64,000 nucleotides of DNA from Erythrobacter sp. Alg231-14 (GTDB lineage Bacteria > Pseudomonadota > Alphaproteobacteria > Sphingomonadales > Sphingomonadaceae). Every line of letters starts with the position of its first letter. The stretch's first letter is position 1. The notes under the pieces were generated by a model that did no database searches, was not told the DNA's origin, and worked only from the letters and a program-made list of their open reading frames with translations. The DNA lies in the NCBI RefSeq assembly GCF_900149685.1, contig NZ_LT702999.1, forward strand, positions 2,914,001 through 2,978,000. The letters run 5' to 3'. Made by a program: the position numbers and the translations under genes. This document shows, piece after piece, positions 25,113 through 34,847 of the stretch.

Positions 25113-26390
25113 ATGAAACTCACTCAATTTGCCCTGTTGGGAATGGCGGCTGCGCTCGCAGGGTGTTCTACCATGCCGCCACAAGACGCCGCTTCACCAA
25201 TCTCTGATGTCAGCGCATATGACCCCGCAACCGTTGGTGACAGCAAGCTGTCAGATTTCTATCAAGTTGCTGGGCCAATTTCCGAAGGTCCTGGAAAGTT
25301 GCTGCGTCAGGAAGCCTTGGAAGCGAAACAGTCGCTAGACAACGCTGGTACGAACCTTCGGCTGCTTTACACCGCGACTGATGGTTTGATGCGCAAAGGT
25401 GATGAAGAGGCCATTTTGCCTGTTTCCGGCGCCCTCTATCTGCCTAAAGGGGAGGCACCAGAGGGCGGTTGGCCGCTGATGGCATGGACTCACGGCACCG
25501 TTGGTGTAGCCGACATTTGCGCACCGTCATGGAACGGTCGTCAGGCGCAGGATGAGGATTACCTCAACCGGTTTCTAGCCGAAGGATATGCGGTGGTCGC
25601 TAGCGATTATCAGGGGCTTGGCACCAAAGGAACGCACCCCTATCTCGCCACGCGCCCCGCTGCTTACAGTAATCTTGATATCATCCGCGCAGTCACTTCT
25701 GGTGACTTTCCCATCTCGGATAAAGTCGCGCTTTTCGGGCAGTCGCAAGGAGCAAGCGCTGCAATTGCAACGGCTGATTATGCGGCAACCTATGCGCCTG
25801 AGATCAACATTGTTGCCGTTGTTGCCACTGGCGCGCCGTATCTCACGCCGCAGGTTGTGCAATTCCTTGAAAGGCTGCAGCAACCTGACCGTATCGATCC
25901 GCTGCTTGGCTATACCTTCTTGGCTATGACACTGGTGCAGCAGGTTGATGCCTCGTTTGTGATGCGCGATTACATCACGGATGAAGCATGGCCGATTGCT
26001 AGCAGGGTGAGCGATGCGTGTTACGCAGAGATAAAGTCTCTGGTTAGCGATGCTCAGCTGACCAGACGCAAAAGCTTCTCGCAGACCCCCAGCATTGCCT
26101 TGCGGCAGGGATTCGCGCGAATGGGTTATCCGACACTCAAAGTCGACGCGCCTGTATTCCTTGGCACCGGTGGTCGTGACAGAGATACGCCGCCACGGAT
26201 GCAAGCCAGTTTGGCACGCGACTTATGCGATGCGGGAACCAGCGTAACCTCAGTTCTTTACCCTGAGCTCAACCACCGAGAAGTGGTACCCTACTCGCCC
26301 AAGGATTCTATACCCTTCGTTCGAACAGCATTTGCTGGTGAGGACATTGCAGGCAATTGCGATAGTCTGCCATTTCAAATGCCGACCTAA
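25113..26390 (+). CDS. Lipoprotein alpha/beta hydrolase of the secretory lipase family
   Basis: The 425-residue lipoprotein has a lipobox at LAGC (Cys18). The hydrolase fold carries AWTHGTVGVA, SDYQGLGTKG and the nucleophile motif GQSQG (about residue 210). Residues from about 345 (VDAPVFLGTGGRDRDTP) hold the probable acid and LNHR the probable base. The nearest group is the secretory lipase family that includes fungal LIP-type enzymes and bacterial lysophospholipase-like proteins. GGGAGAAA precedes the ATG. Together with the adjacent TonB receptor it could process an ester at the cell surface and import the product, which is inference. Confidence 0.78.
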   Translation: MKLTQFALLGMAAALAGCSTMPPQDAASPISDVSAYDPATVGDSKLSDFYQVAGPISEGPGKLLRQEALEAKQSLDNAGTNLRLLYTATDGLMRKGDEEAILPVSGALYLPKGEAPEGGWPLMAWTHGTVGVADICAPSWNGRQAQDEDYLNRFLAEGYAVVASDYQGLGTKGTHPYLATRPAAYSNLDIIRAVTSGDFPISDKVALFGQSQGASAAIATADYAATYAPEINIVAVVATGAPYLTPQVVQFLERLQQPDRIDPLLGYTFLAMTLVQQVDASFVMRDYITDEAWPIASRVSDACYAEIKSLVSDAQLTRRKSFSQTPSIALRQGFARMGYPTLKVDAPVFLGTGGRDRDTPPRMQASLARDLCDAGTSVTSVLYPELNHREVVPYSPKDSIPFVRTAFAGEDIAGNCDSLPFQMPT

Positions 26391-26616
26391 ACTAAGGGAA
26401 AAATGCCTCGCAATGATAGAATTCGTAGTGTCTGCAATTGGGCCGGGAGCGGGATGTCTAATTATGGCTGTGCGGGCTGCAACAGCAGACCTGCAAATGC
26501 ATCTCTAATTCTCCAGTCTTTCGAATGCTAACCGGGACAGTGTATCAGATCAGAGGCTGGCAACCCGCTTCTTATCATGTAGTTCTACCCAAATACTCAC
26601 TGGTCAGGAAATCCCG

Positions 26617-28578
26617 ATGCGCGCTTATGTCTCATTTCTTGTGTTACCGTTTTTGTTCCTCCTGGCCGGTTGCGGCGACCTGGTCTCGCAGGACACGGAC
26701 AAACGGGGCGAAATTGCACCGATATTGACAAGTGAAGAAGCATCTGATGATCAGACCTTTGCGAAGCCGCAAGAGGCGCGCGTTACGCATATTGACCTTA
26801 ATCTGGCGATGGACTTCGATGCGAACACGATCGGCGGGACGGCCACCCTGGATATCCTGGCGGCGGCAGAGGCAAGCGAGATTATCCTCGATTCCAACGG
26901 CCTTCGTGTCTCTGCGGTCACTGATGAGGCTGGCAATGCTTTGAAATTTAATCTTGGCGAGACAGCTGAGGGTAAGGGTGAACCCTTGACCATCCAGCTT
27001 CCGGCTCAGAAACTTGAAAGAAATTCCGAACTTACAGAGGGAGAACTCGCTCCAACGCACCGCATTGTGGTCGAATATATGTCAGCCCCGGAGGCCGAGG
27101 CCTTGCAGTGGCTAGGCCCTGAGCAGACAGCTGGCGGCGAACATCCATTCCTTTTCAGCCAGGGGCAGGCGATCAACAATCGCACCTGGATTCCCACTCA
27201 GGACAGCCCCGGCATTCGCCAGACATGGGAGGCGACCATCTCGGCGCCTGAACCCCTCAATGTCGTCATGAGCGGTGTGCTGCAGGGTGATCCCGAAGCA
27301 GAGGACGGAAACCGCCGCGACTTTCGCTTCGTGATGAACAACGCAGTTCCTCCGTATTTGATTGCCATTGCAGCGGGGAATATTGAATTTCGCGAGCTTG
27401 GCCCGCGTTCAGGTGTCTGGGCCGAACCCGAAGTCATCGAAGCTGCTGCGCAAGAAGTTGGCGATACAGAAGCGATGATCGACGCCGGAATTGCGCTGTT
27501 TGGCGACTATCGCTGGGGCCGATATGACATGATCGTCCTCCCGCCAGCCTTCCCTTATGGCGGGATGGAAAACCCGGTGATGACCTTTCTCACGCCGACA
27601 TTCATTGCAGGCGATCGCTCTAACAATGGGCTGGTTGCCCATGAACTCGCACACAGCTGGTCCGGCAATCTGACCACCTATTCGAGCTGGCGCGATGGCT
27701 GGCTCAACGAAGGTGTCACTTCCTATTTCGAGAACCGCATCGTCGAGGAAGTCTATGGGAAAGAGCGCGCCGAGCAGGAATATGCTCTCAGCTATGCCGG
27801 CTTGGTCGGCGGCATCGACGATTCAGGTGCGGATAATCCCGCCACAGCTATGCGTACCCCCGATACAATAAGTCCTTTCGATACGAGTGGTTTCGCGATT
27901 TATGACAAAGGAACTGTCTTCCTGCGCACCGTGGAGAATATCATCGGCCGCGAAAAGTTCGATGCCTGGCTTACCCAATGGTTTGACTCTCACGCATTCG
28001 AGCCAGTGACGTCCGAGATGTTCCTAGCCGATCTGCGCGCAAAACTGATCGGCGATGATGATGAACTGGAAAACCGATTGATGCTCGACGAATGGGTTTA
28101 TGGCACGGGCCTTCCGGAAAACGCTTGGAAGCCTGACAGCGAAGCCTTTGCCGAAGTGGACGGCGCGATCTCTGCCTATGCGGGCGCGGGAACGCTTCCC
28201 GATGCCGATGCTTGGCGCGGCTGGACCGCTGCGGAACAGCGACGCTTCCTAGACGAAATCCCGCAAGAATTGTCAGGCGAGCAACTCTTGGCCCTCGATA
28301 CCACCTTGGGGCTTTCGCAAACTGCCAACAATGAAGTGCTGTTCCTTTGGCTGGAGGCGGCTCTGAGCAACGAATACGATCCCGCTGTCCCGCAAGCCGA
28401 GCGCTTTTTAGCCAGGGTGGGTCGAAATAAGTTTGTCAGCCCATTGTTCACAGCACTCAACGAAACAGATTGGGGCAAACCGATCGCTCAGCGCATCTAT
28501 GCTGAAACGCGGAGTGGTTATCACGCCTATACACGTGGCAATGTGGACGAGACACTTCAATATGAAGCGCCTTCGTAA
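26617..28578 (+). CDS. M1-family metallo-aminopeptidase, lipoprotein
   Basis: The 653-residue lipoprotein (lipobox LAGC, Cys19) is an M1 peptidase. It has the exopeptidase motif GGMEN (family GAMEN) and the zinc site HELAH with His342, Glu343 and His346, plus Glu365 in NEG. The last third is the C-terminal helical domain of leukotriene-A4-hydrolase-like proteins, which fits its size. It cleaves N-terminal amino acids from peptides in the periplasm or at the outer membrane. AGGAA precedes the ATG. It follows the lipase on the same strand after a 226-bp gap, so a separate promoter is likely. Confidence 0.85.
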   Translation: MRAYVSFLVLPFLFLLAGCGDLVSQDTDKRGEIAPILTSEEASDDQTFAKPQEARVTHIDLNLAMDFDANTIGGTATLDILAAAEASEIILDSNGLRVSAVTDEAGNALKFNLGETAEGKGEPLTIQLPAQKLERNSELTEGELAPTHRIVVEYMSAPEAEALQWLGPEQTAGGEHPFLFSQGQAINNRTWIPTQDSPGIRQTWEATISAPEPLNVVMSGVLQGDPEAEDGNRRDFRFVMNNAVPPYLIAIAAGNIEFRELGPRSGVWAEPEVIEAAAQEVGDTEAMIDAGIALFGDYRWGRYDMIVLPPAFPYGGMENPVMTFLTPTFIAGDRSNNGLVAHELAHSWSGNLTTYSSWRDGWLNEGVTSYFENRIVEEVYGKERAEQEYALSYAGLVGGIDDSGADNPATAMRTPDTISPFDTSGFAIYDKGTVFLRTVENIIGREKFDAWLTQWFDSHAFEPVTSEMFLADLRAKLIGDDDELENRLMLDEWVYGTGLPENAWKPDSEAFAEVDGAISAYAGAGTLPDADAWRGWTAAEQRRFLDEIPQELSGEQLLALDTTLGLSQTANNEVLFLWLEAALSNEYDPAVPQAERFLARVGRNKFVSPLFTALNETDWGKPIAQRIYAETRSGYHAYTRGNVDETLQYEAPS

Positions 28579-28790
28579 ACGGTGCTGTCTGACTGACTTC
28601 CTTTGCCTCAAATTGGGAGAGTCAGGAGAGGCTGAACTCACGCCCAAATGCCTAGAGTTGGGCTGTTTGCCGACCAGCCGCTTTTCTTAGATTAGGTGGC
28701 AAAGCTGCCAGACCGCTTTCGGGATAATGTTTACTACAAATTTAGCGCCGCTTTTTGGGAGCGAAATCCGACATCTCTTTTGGTTTGCAA

Positions 28791-28822
28791 AACCGGGGAC
28801 GCGCCAAGACGCCTCCCCGGTT
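28791..28822. terminator. Strong hairpin between M1 peptidase and curlin-like gene
   Basis: AACCGGGGA and TCCCCGGTT pair perfectly around a 14-base loop between convergent genes. No T-run follows on either strand, so the role as a terminator is uncertain. Confidence 0.4.
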
Positions 28823-28849
28823 CCCCAACGCACCCAAATATCGATGCGA

Positions 28850-29905
28850 TTAGGGGGCTGAGTTTTGGTTCACAGTCACTGTGTTGGAGAGACCCGTTTG
28901 CGATACAAACGACGTGTCGCCAATGCCGCCTTGTGTAACCAAAGCTGAGTTCGATGCGCCGTCCTGAAGGATGGTGGAGGCGTTGCTTTCGCCGGATTGC
29001 ATCAGCGTCGCCACATTGGACAGGCCTGCCTGTGTCACCAGTGATGATCCGTTCAGTCCGGTCTGGTTCGAAGTCAGGGAGTTGCCATCCCCCCCTGCGC
29101 TCTGGACCATGCTGGCGACGTTGCCGTTTCCGATTTGATCGATAACAGCCAGATCATTGTTGCCCGATTGCGTGGCATCGGCGATGTTATCCTCGCCGAT
29201 CTGTTGGATGGTCAGGTTGAAGTCAAACGGTGCACCGCCCGTTGTCGTGCCATTGCGGGAGAAACTCGCCGTGTTGCGATTTCCGATTTGGAAGACGGCG
29301 CCTACATTGATCGCCTCATGGATGGCAAAGCTCGAAATGGAAGCGATATTGTCGTTACCCACTTGCTGGATGAACGGCGTACCCGTGTCTCCGCCTTCAA
29401 CGATGCTGGCATCGTTCCGGTCACCGGTCTGAAAAACGCTTGGAAAAGCATCAATGCCAGATTGGTTGATCGACAAGGTGTTGTCGTTTCCGAATTGGTT
29501 GACGAGCGCTCCTGGCGACGAGTTAATGAGACGAGCGCCATTGAAAGTAGAGTCCGTCGACGTGTCATCATAGGTGCCAGACATGGTAATGGTCGAAGAG
29601 TTGCCCGCGCCAGATTGAATAACGTCAATCCCGGCAATCACCGCTGGATCAGTAGCGACGCTGGACTGGTCGATGACCGAGGTTTGGTCTGCACCGTCTT
29701 GGTCGGCAAAGATGACGCCATTGGTGCCGGACTGCGTGATGTCCGATGTATTTGAGCCAATCTGAGTCACAGTTGCCGCGTTAGTAGCGCCGCCTTGCGT
29801 AACAGAGCTGGTCGACTGAGCCGCAGCCGGTGCAGCGATGGCCATGCATGCGATTCCTGCGCTCAGCAGCATCGCATGTCGAAGTGAAGTTGATGTAAGT
29901 TTCAT
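28850..29905 (-). CDS. Second curlin-repeat secreted protein
   Basis: Counted from the ATG at 29905 (GGGGG ribosome site) the product has 351 residues, with a signal peptide cut after AAAQ. The mature chain is made of about fifteen curlin-type repeats such as TQAGLSNVATLMQSGESNAS and IDQIGNGNVASMVQ. These are shorter and more regular than in the long protein at 1-2737. It has the Q-x-G-x-x-N-x-A spacing of CsgA/CsgB and no Cys. A winged-helix regulator ends 187 bp upstream on the same strand. The upstream start at 29938 would put 11 extra residues before the signal peptide and cover the ribosome site, so I reject it. Amyloid fibre formation at the surface is inferred. Confidence 0.82.
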   Translation of the reverse strand: MKLTSTSLRHAMLLSAGIACMAIAAPAAAQSTSSVTQGGATNAATVTQIGSNTSDITQSGTNGVIFADQDGADQTSVIDQSSVATDPAVIAGIDVIQSGAGNSSTITMSGTYDDTSTDSTFNGARLINSSPGALVNQFGNDNTLSINQSGIDAFPSVFQTGDRNDASIVEGGDTGTPFIQQVGNDNIASISSFAIHEAINVGAVFQIGNRNTASFSRNGTTTGGAPFDFNLTIQQIGEDNIADATQSGNNDLAVIDQIGNGNVASMVQSAGGDGNSLTSNQTGLNGSSLVTQAGLSNVATLMQSGESNASTILQDGASNSALVTQGGIGDTSFVSQTGLSNTVTVNQNSAP

Positions 29906-30030
29906 TGTATTGCCCCCTTGGTTGGTAGAGGAGGCCATGGCTATTCTTGGATCAGCAGACTGTCCCGATCACAGGCTGATCTTTTTCTGATTAATTCCCG
30001 ATCAGGCCCTGAGAAATCAAGAAGCTACTT

Positions 30031-30056
30031 GTAAGCAGATACTTACGGTCAACCCA
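30031..30056 (-). promoter_or_regulatory. Upstream motif shared with the long curlin gene
   Basis: GTAAG, six bases, then CTTAC form an inverted repeat (30031-30046) followed by GGTCAACC. The motif matches the element at 2811-2836. It lies 126-151 bp upstream of the curlin-like ATG and just after the end of the regulator gene. Confidence 0.4.
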
Positions 30057-30091
30057 AGCGCCAAGCTGAGATGCGGCAATTGTGCCCTTGT

Positions 30092-32221
30092 CTATCGCTC
30101 TTCCAGCTGGAGAGTAACGATGAAGTGGTCACGCAGCCTCTTGGCGTGGACAATCCTGCCGTCTTGTCCGGCGCTGAAGTCGGAGAAAGCATCTTCCAGT
30201 TCGACTTGTCTGACAGCCGAGTCACCAGCCCCGATGGGCATTGCCATAATCGAACCGTTTGCTCCCACATCGGCGCCGTTGCGATGGAAGAAAACTTGCG
30301 TCTCAGTCACCACAAAACCATTGCGCGTATCAATCGTGCGGCCGATCGACTGGCCACTGGCAAAGGTTGTCTCGAACTGATCGATGGGTTCGCCGCTTTG
30401 CGACATGCGCCAAATGCCTGGCTCATCAGCGCGCGTTGCAAAGATCGCATTGCTGTTTGACCGCACAGCCCACCATCCGGGGGCGCTCCATTGGTTAGCT
30501 TGTGATTCAAGACTCGCAGGAACAGTCCACAAGTGCCATTGAGCGTCTGTCTGGACGGCAAAGATCAGCGATTGCCCATCCGGGTTCCACGCCATTGAGC
30601 CAATTATACGGCCATCCCATGCCATCTCACGCGGCTTTTCATCATTTATATTGATGACACCCAGCTTATCGCCCTCAACCGTTGCATAAGCGAGTTCCGT
30701 ACCATCGGGCGACCATGTCAGTACATTGATCGAGGGCAGATCGACAAATCGGCGCGGCGGTGAGCCATCTTCCACTAACCAGACTGTCGAACTCTCTTCA
30801 TCCGCGGTCATGAATGCGAGCACATCTTGCGAAGAGATCGTCAACAACCGCTGGTTGTTTCTAGCAGAGGCAAGCTCGGTGGTACTGCCGCCGCGTTGGT
30901 CGATGATTACTGAACTTTGGATCGACACCTCTGCCGCCAAGAGATTGTCGCCGCGTGACATGCGCAACAGTGGGTGCAGCAGGCCCGAGGACCTTTGCTC
31001 GATTAGCTCACCCTCGGCAGTATAGGCAGTCAGGCCCGCGCCCTCATCAGGCGCCAGCAATAGGATTTGCTCACCATCAGGCGTCCATTCGTAAACTCTG
31101 AAACGACCTTCCCCGGTCAATTTGACCAGTGAATTGTCCGTCAGATCCAGCATGAAATGCTTGCCAGAACGAAAATCCGTCGCGCGCCTGAAAATCAGTT
31201 TTGTGCCGTCGGGTGAGATTTTTGGATCATAATCCCCCCGGATCGCTTCGCGCGGTTCGGTTAAGGGCGTGCGTTCGCCCGTTTCCAGATCAAGTTCGAC
31301 CAGCCGGATCACCGAATCCGGCGATGCGGTTACGGCTTCGCTGAGGTAAAGCGACTTTTCATCAGGGCTCCATGCCGGGGTTGAAATTCTGAAACTGGCA
31401 CTCTTGCAACGCGAAACAATTGTCTCGCGAAGATCAGACAAGTCCAAGACGATGATCCGGCACGGCCTCGCCGCATCATCAAAAGTGCTTCGCACAAACA
31501 CAAGCCTATCACCGCTAGGCGAAAAAGCGGCCTGATGGTCGATATCGGGATGCGTGGTCAGCCGGGTTGCAACACCGCCAGTTGAGCGCGCCATCCACAG
31601 ATCGCGATTGTCGCTGCCCCGGGTCGCGGAATAGACGATAAACAACCCGTCAGCGGAAACCGCGGGGTGCGATTGAATGTCACCTTCAAGGTTGAGCGGC
31701 TGCAAGGTGCCAAAGCTCCAAGCGTCACGTGCGCCAAATTGCCACCAGCCAATCACCAACGCTACAATCACAAGCGGAATGGCGAGAAGCGCAGGACGCC
31801 AATTGCTACGCGGCGCATCTTGCACTGGCTGATCGGATGCAACGCCTTGATCCTCACCGTCCTCAATGACGATATCCCCAAGCTCAAACGCGTAGCCGAC
31901 CTTGGGAATGGTGCGGATCGCAAACACGTCTCCACCCAAATCCTTGGACAGCTTTCTCAATTGCGAGATCACGCGGGTGATGGAATCGTCTGTAACCGCT
32001 GCACCATACCAGCAATGAAGGATCAAATCCTCTTTCGTGGTGACCTGCCCTTTACGCGAATGGAGCAGCACTAGGACCTGCATAACGCGGGGTTGCAGAC
32101 GGAATACCTGTTCACCGTCACGGATTTCACATCTCGCTGGTGACATTAGAGCTCGTCCAGCTCGGAAATCTTCCGTCTCGGCAAGGACTATGCCGATCTC
32201 ATTCAGGTTTGTTTGTTCCAC
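30092..32221 (-). CDS. CadC/ToxR-like winged-helix regulator with beta-propeller sensor
   Basis: The 709-residue protein has an OmpR-type winged helix at about 25-115 (PRVMQVLVLLHSRKGQV, TDDSITRVISQLRKLSKD and the closing IRTIPKVGY), one membrane helix at about 143-160, and a periplasmic six- to seven-bladed beta-propeller of TolB/PD40 repeats from about 170 on (blades such as SPSGDRLVFVRS, SPDGTKLIF, SPDGTELAYATV). This is a one-component membrane regulator that would sense something outside the inner membrane. The start is GTG at 32221. It lies directly upstream of a curlin-like gene, so regulation of surface fibre genes is likely but inferred. Confidence 0.8.
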   Translation of the reverse strand: MEQTNLNEIGIVLAETEDFRAGRALMSPARCEIRDGEQVFRLQPRVMQVLVLLHSRKGQVTTKEDLILHCWYGAAVTDDSITRVISQLRKLSKDLGGDVFAIRTIPKVGYAFELGDIVIEDGEDQGVASDQPVQDAPRSNWRPALLAIPLVIVALVIGWWQFGARDAWSFGTLQPLNLEGDIQSHPAVSADGLFIVYSATRGSDNRDLWMARSTGGVATRLTTHPDIDHQAAFSPSGDRLVFVRSTFDDAARPCRIIVLDLSDLRETIVSRCKSASFRISTPAWSPDEKSLYLSEAVTASPDSVIRLVELDLETGERTPLTEPREAIRGDYDPKISPDGTKLIFRRATDFRSGKHFMLDLTDNSLVKLTGEGRFRVYEWTPDGEQILLLAPDEGAGLTAYTAEGELIEQRSSGLLHPLLRMSRGDNLLAAEVSIQSSVIIDQRGGSTTELASARNNQRLLTISSQDVLAFMTADEESSTVWLVEDGSPPRRFVDLPSINVLTWSPDGTELAYATVEGDKLGVININDEKPREMAWDGRIIGSMAWNPDGQSLIFAVQTDAQWHLWTVPASLESQANQWSAPGWWAVRSNSNAIFATRADEPGIWRMSQSGEPIDQFETTFASGQSIGRTIDTRNGFVVTETQVFFHRNGADVGANGSIMAMPIGAGDSAVRQVELEDAFSDFSAGQDGRIVHAKRLRDHFIVTLQLEER

Positions 32222-32498
32222 CCCAGGCCCTTAGCCAGCCTCTTCTGAAGCATTCTCCTACAACTATTTCTTTAGTTTCAACAAGCGTCTGACAAGAGAG
32301 TTCAAGAAAGACGCTTGAACAAACCCATTCTGAATACCGATAGCGGCAGCGAATGGGTCGTTGCCAGAAAGACCGCTCTCAGCGTGAAAACTAATCTAGC
32401 TGCCAGTCGGCTAGCAGAACACGCTACATGGCCGCGCTGCGACAGATTGTGGGAGTGAAGGCGGAAGCAATTTCAGAGCGGTTTCTTTTTTGCTCGGC

Positions 32499-33656
32499 TT
32501 AGTCTTCGCCTGCATTGGCTTCCTGAAGTGGCGCAATCCGATAGATCGCATAAGGGCCCTTATCCTTCATTTCGGCTTCATCCGAGGGAACAGCAAATTG
32601 GTCGATCAAATCAGTCAGGCGGCTGTCAGTAAACCAAATGGCGCCGTCAGGCGCGACGGTAACACTGTCCGCCCAGTCAACGGCGCTGTCCTTAGTCAAT
32701 GTGGAAAACGTGCCGTCTGGCGACAATCTTGCGAGACCTCCGTTTTCGACATCCGTGATGATGATGTCACCATCAGTAGTTAGTTCGATGCCGTCGCTCA
32801 GCGGCTTTTTGCCCACAAACTCGATGGTATTGGCCAGGTCATTCTCACTCAGGCTTTCATCAAGCAAGGCGGCCGTTGGGATCTTGTAGACACTGTCATG
32901 AGACATGGTCGCGTAGTAAAGAGTTTCGCCGTCCGGGGTGATCGCAATACCATCAACGCCAACGACAAAGCTAAGCAGACCAAACGCCAGCTTGTAGGGA
33001 TCGCCATCGGTTTTGCGCATCAGCCACCCTTGCGGGCTGACCGTTGGATGCCCTGCTAGGACCGTGCGCGCGGTTTTACTCTCAATATCGAAGACGATGA
33101 GTCCGGGCTCGGTGAATTCAAACAGGCCAGTATCCGCCAGAAAGACGGTTTTCCCATCGGGAGAGACCCGCATATCCTGTGCGAAACCTGCTTCGCCTTC
33201 GGCAAACGTGTGGTCGAGCGCGAGCTGCCCGCTTTCCATGTCGAATGCGAGCAACCGGGTTCGCTTTCCTTCCAAAGCACCTGGCTTGATGATCCATAGC
33301 CGCTTTTGCTGATCGACGGTGATACCCATAGCGCCTTCAAACTCGGCTTGCAGAGCTTGATTGGGGAAAGGCACTCCTGCGCCATCGACCCACTCAAAGA
33401 CCGTCGCATCGGCAAAGCGTTCTGGCTGGTGAAGCATGTGATAGGTATAGAAAATTCGTCCGTCGGGAGAGCTCGTGACCATTCCCGGTGGAAACGGCAG
33501 CTGGATCGGCGCCGATATTCGCTCGGCCGCAATTGTGGGAGAGCTGCTGATATCTGGATAATATTCGCCGCCACCGAACCGCAGCCGGAACGCCACCAGA
33601 AAGATGATCAGAAGAACAATCAGAATGATGGCCAGGCGAAGCGTCCATTTCAACAT
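32499..33656 (-). CDS. Major royal jelly/yellow-related beta-propeller protein
   Basis: Counted from the ATG at 33656 the protein has 385 residues. An N-terminal hydrophobic anchor (about 5-25) is followed by a six-bladed propeller of the MRJP/yellow type (blocks GMVTSSPDGRIFYTYH, GAMGITVDQQKRLWIIKPG, VDGIAITPDGETLYYA and WADSVTVAPDGAIWFTDSRL). It resembles SMP-30/gluconolactonases in fold, but the substrate is unknown. The gene starts 10 bp after the DUF4345 stop and is the last of a four-gene operon led by MarR. The earlier start at 33713 would overlap DUF4345 and is not used. Confidence 0.75.
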   Translation of the reverse strand: MLKWTLRLAIILIVLLIIFLVAFRLRFGGGEYYPDISSSPTIAAERISAPIQLPFPPGMVTSSPDGRIFYTYHMLHQPERFADATVFEWVDGAGVPFPNQALQAEFEGAMGITVDQQKRLWIIKPGALEGKRTRLLAFDMESGQLALDHTFAEGEAGFAQDMRVSPDGKTVFLADTGLFEFTEPGLIVFDIESKTARTVLAGHPTVSPQGWLMRKTDGDPYKLAFGLLSFVVGVDGIAITPDGETLYYATMSHDSVYKIPTAALLDESLSENDLANTIEFVGKKPLSDGIELTTDGDIIITDVENGGLARLSPDGTFSTLTKDSAVDWADSVTVAPDGAIWFTDSRLTDLIDQFAVPSDEAEMKDKGPYAIYRIAPLQEANAGED

Positions 33657-33666
33657 TCTTATGCCC

Positions 33667-34077
33667 CTATCCGGCGTCTTCTGTTGGTGCTGAAGGCTGT
33701 CGCAGCGCTGCAAGCGTTAGAGCGACAATGACAATATCGAGGACAATAAAGGTTTTGATCCCTGTCGAGTAACTCGCCCAGATTGTCGGCCCTTCGATCA
33801 GCAAACTGGCAATGCGTCCAAACAGCACACCGCCAACTGTGACCAGCAACAGTCCCAGACCAAATCGCCTTGGCAGACGATCGAAAAGGCAAGCGATCAG
33901 CGCGAGGCTAACCGCGCCAAAGAACCCGCCATACTGACCCCGAATTTCATTGCGGCCATCTGCACCTTCAACAACCAGACCAAAGTTCGACAGCACGTCT
34001 TGTGGGGCGGTCAGCGCTCTCACGGAGATATAGGTGGCGACGATGATGCCGAGCACCAAAACAACGCGTTGAAACAT
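33667..34077 (-). CDS. DUF4345-family membrane protein
   Basis: The 136-residue protein has four hydrophobic helices and the family block EIRGQYGGFFGAVS after the first long loop. DUF4345 has no known activity. It is 14 bp downstream of the enoyl-CoA hydratase gene and 10 bp upstream of the MRJP-like gene, in the MarR-led operon. Confidence 0.75.
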   Translation of the reverse strand: MFQRVVLVLGIIVATYISVRALTAPQDVLSNFGLVVEGADGRNEIRGQYGGFFGAVSLALIACLFDRLPRRFGLGLLLVTVGGVLFGRIASLLIEGPTIWASYSTGIKTFIVLDIVIVALTLAALRQPSAPTEDAG

Positions 34078-34091
34078 GAAGGTTCTCCGGC

Positions 34092-34847
34092 TTAGCTGAA
34101 TTGAGGTGAGCGCTTTTCTAAGAAGGCGGCGACAGACTCTGTGAATTCGGGCGATTTCAGTTGGTCAGCAAAATGGCGGGATTCGTCAGCCATTTGCTTG
34201 ATAACAAGATCTCTTGAAGATCGAACCAGCAGCTTCGACTTCTTCATGGCGTTGGGCGCAAGATCAGCCATATCTTGTGCTGTCGAGGCGGCACTGGCGA
34301 GCAATTCTTCAGTTTTGAAGACGCGCGATATTAGTCCCGCAGACAACGCTTGATCCGCATCAAGCGTGCGCCCTGCTAGTAGAATGTCGTTCGCCATCGC
34401 CATCCCGACTGCTTGCGGTAGCAATAACGATGAGCCCGCTTCGGGTACCAGACCAACCCGAGTGAACGGCGCGCTAAAAGTCGCTGTCTCGCTGGCAAAC
34501 GCCAAATCACAATGAAGCAACATCGTCAGGCCAACACCCACGGCAGGCCCGTTTACTGCCGCGAGGACGGGAATCTCAATATCTCGCAAAGTTTCGAGGA
34601 ACCGGACAACAGGCGGCTTGCCTGCGGGCATAGGTTTGGCAAATTCACCCAGATCGTTTCCCGCTGTAAAAGCTTCGCCTTTGCCGGTGATGACAACTGC
34701 CCGTATGGTTTCATCAGTCTGAGCCAGGTCCAATCCGTCGGCGACTGCCGCATACATGTCATGCGTGAGAGCATTGAGCTGTGGTTCACGATCAAACGTG
34801 ATTGTCAGCACTCGGCCTGATTGGGAGCATTCTACGAGGTCAGTCAC
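34092..34847 (-). CDS. Enoyl-CoA hydratase/isomerase family protein
   Basis: This is a 251-residue crotonase-fold enzyme. The oxyanion-hole blocks are present (GKGEAFTAGNDLGEF and the later AAVNGPAVGVGLTMLLHCDLAFAS), and Glu in GLVPEAGSS sits at the second catalytic position found in isomerases. The usual first catalytic Glu is not evident, so delta-isomerase activity is more likely than hydratase. Its start overlaps the MarR stop by 4 bp (ATGA), so it is probably made and repressed with MarR. It acts on a CoA thioester, of unknown chain. Confidence 0.85.
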   Translation of the reverse strand: MTDLVECSQSGRVLTITFDREPQLNALTHDMYAAVADGLDLAQTDETIRAVVITGKGEAFTAGNDLGEFAKPMPAGKPPVVRFLETLRDIEIPVLAAVNGPAVGVGLTMLLHCDLAFASETATFSAPFTRVGLVPEAGSSLLLPQAVGMAMANDILLAGRTLDADQALSAGLISRVFKTEELLASAASTAQDMADLAPNAMKKSKLLVRSSRDLVIKQMADESRHFADQLKSPEFTESVAAFLEKRSPQFS

